From Phycisphaerales bacterium (GTDB lineage: Bacteria > Planctomycetota > Phycisphaerae > Phycisphaerales > UBA1924), in NCBI GenBank assembly GCA_016764015.1, contig JAESSR010000074.1, positions 1 through 14,343 on the forward strand: a stretch of 14,343 nt of DNA. The letters run 5' to 3'. Below the pieces are notes generated by a model that searched no databases, was not told the origin of the DNA, and saw only the letters and a list, made by a program, of their open reading frames with translations. The position numbers were made by a program, and so were the translations under genes. How positions within the stretch are numbered: position 1 is the stretch's first letter; each line of letters opens with the position of its first letter. This document shows positions 13,337-14,343 of this stretch, in pieces.

Positions 13337-14343
13337 ATGCCCCAGCTCGATGGACAAGCACTCGCCAGTTCGCTCGATCCAGAACTCCATAAAGCATGCG
13401 ATGGCCGACTCGGCACTATCTCATGGTTTCGCGCAACCTGGCAGCATGGTGGTGCCGGGACAGGGTTTTCAACATGGTCATTGCCAGATCGCACCTGCGG
13501 GCATCGTGAGATCCCGTGTGTTGTCAAAATGCCGATTGGGTACTCTGAATATTTCTGGACGAAGCGTTTAGGGCTCGTGCATCCCGATGAATGGGATGAA
13601 CCCCGGGCGCTGGCGCTTCCTACGCCTCGGGTATTGGCAGCGGGCTTTGAACTCGGCGGGTATGACCTCGCTTGGGTGGTGATGGAGCGGTTTGAGAACC
13701 CACCTATCGCGATGGAAAAGACGGAATCTTCGATGTGGGAGATGTTTGAGTCCGCTGCCGAGTTCCATGCGGCAGCCATTCTAGAGAAGCCTATTGACAT
13801 GTCACAGGTCAAGCCCCCCAAAGACTGGGCAGGTTTGGTTAAAAAAGGGCTTGTTGCGCTCAAAGCGAACGAGATCGAAGACACTGCACGATGGATCAAT
13901 GCCCTTGAGCAGGTTGGCGGGTGTCTCGATGTGCTTGTTGAGCGATGGGTCGGGCGCGATATTGATACCTGGTGTCACCATGATTTGCACGCACACAATG
14001 CGATGAGACGAGCGATGAAAAAGCTTGAGGGCGATCAGGGAGATGAAGGAGCGAACCTTCATGGGCATTGTGCGCTTATTGATCTGGCATTGGTGAGCCC
14101 GGGATCATGGGTTGAAGACGCGCTCTATATGGAACGGCTATTCTGGGGTCGTGAGGAGTCATTGTGCAAAATTGACCCGCTCAAGACGCTCGGAGCCACC
14201 CGAGAAGCGATCGGATTGGCTGTGAGTGACGAATCTTTTGAGCTCGCAGAGGTACGAAGAGTGCTTATGGCGGCCTCTTCACCGGCTTTTTTACGAACAG
14301 AAGGCGACCCTGTCTATTTGAAAGCGGCTTTAGGCGTACTTGA
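13337..14343 (+). CDS. APH/choline-kinase-like phosphotransferase family protein, 3' end beyond window
   Basis: This gene is open to the right edge; 335 codons are visible with no stop. It has the aminoglycoside-phosphotransferase/choline-kinase (protein-kinase-like) fold signature. CVVKMP (Lys64) is the likely ATP-binding lysine strand. WVVMER is the hinge. WCHHDLHAHNAM is the catalytic loop (Asp216 as base, Asn221 for metal). CALIDLALVSPGSWVED carries the DFG-equivalent Asp249. These key residues are present, so it is probably an active small-molecule kinase, but the substrate is not determinable and resistance should not be assumed. The start ATG 13337 is preceded by AAAGGA, and the nearest upstream in-frame stop is at 13301. 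The catalytic loop reads HHDLHxHN instead of the usual HGDLHxxN. The gene follows rsmA after repeat copy 2 and is probably transcribed separately. Confidence 0.82.
   Translation, partial: MPQLDGQALASSLDPELHKACDGRLGTISWFRATWQHGGAGTGFSTWSLPDRTCGHREIPCVVKMPIGYSEYFWTKRLGLVHPDEWDEPRALALPTPRVLAAGFELGGYDLAWVVMERFENPPIAMEKTESSMWEMFESAAEFHAAAILEKPIDMSQVKPPKDWAGLVKKGLVALKANEIEDTARWINALEQVGGCLDVLVERWVGRDIDTWCHHDLHAHNAMRRAMKKLEGDQGDEGANLHGHCALIDLALVSPGSWVEDALYMERLFWGREESLCKIDPLKTLGATREAIGLAVSDESFELAEVRRVLMAASSPAFLRTEGDPVYLKAALGVL

Noticed and set aside
13327..13899. 190-codon minus-strand frame near the right end
   Set aside because: It is antisense to the APH-like gene, whose frame carries conserved kinase residues.
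1..14343. High frequency of GATC and CGATCG words
   Set aside because: Asp GAT, Ile ATC and Arg CG-starting codons explain much of it. Without a background count I cannot claim a HIP1-like signal.

Overview
The window looks like ordinary chromosome from a planctomycete, most likely of the Phycisphaerae type. That assignment is inference. It rests on a mid-50s GC content judged by eye, few clear Shine-Dalgarno sites, GTG/TTG starts with GTGA or ATGA overlaps, intergenic and in-gene palindromic repeats of a kind I remember from planctomycete genomes, and the flavour of the proteins. No rRNA, tRNA, CRISPR array, integrase or transposase is visible.

Layout. (1) Positions 1-1737, plus strand: the 3' part of glyA (serine hydroxymethyltransferase), then a pentapeptide-repeat protein. 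(2) Positions 1741-3949, minus strand: a small one-TM protein of unknown function, a 202-bp inverted-repeat element, a RarD-type EamA permease broken by an in-frame TAA, a short dispersed repeat, and a small three-TM protein. (3) Positions 4037-6207, plus strand: rimO (S12 methylthiotransferase), overlapped by a GNAT acetyltransferase. (4) Positions 6397-9092: a SEDS glycosyltransferase (ftsW-type) overlapped by murG, the lipid II-making transferase. Together they form a peptidoglycan precursor/polymerisation pair. (5) Positions 9191-12234: an unrecognised protein with a FliM-like C-terminal tail, a diguanylate cyclase with an intact GGDEF motif and I-site, and an overlapping Cof-type HAD phosphatase. 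(6) Position 12252 to the end: rsmA (16S rRNA dimethyltransferase), a second copy of the dispersed repeat, and the 5' part of an APH/choline-kinase-like gene that runs off the window.

Most genes are housekeeping (one-carbon metabolism, ribosome modification, cell wall). The unusual content is in the repeats and in one gene pair. Three inverted-repeat elements each sit directly at the 3' end of a gene. The two copies of one family (near 3516-3556 and 13106-13146) have the same orientation relative to the gene they follow. A further palindrome has been absorbed in frame into rimO. The 9191/9812 pair carries two adjacent receiver-like N-terminal regions, one followed by a FliM-like tail and the other by a c-di-GMP synthase. 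This is the best candidate here for an undescribed signalling pair, but the evidence is motif-level only.
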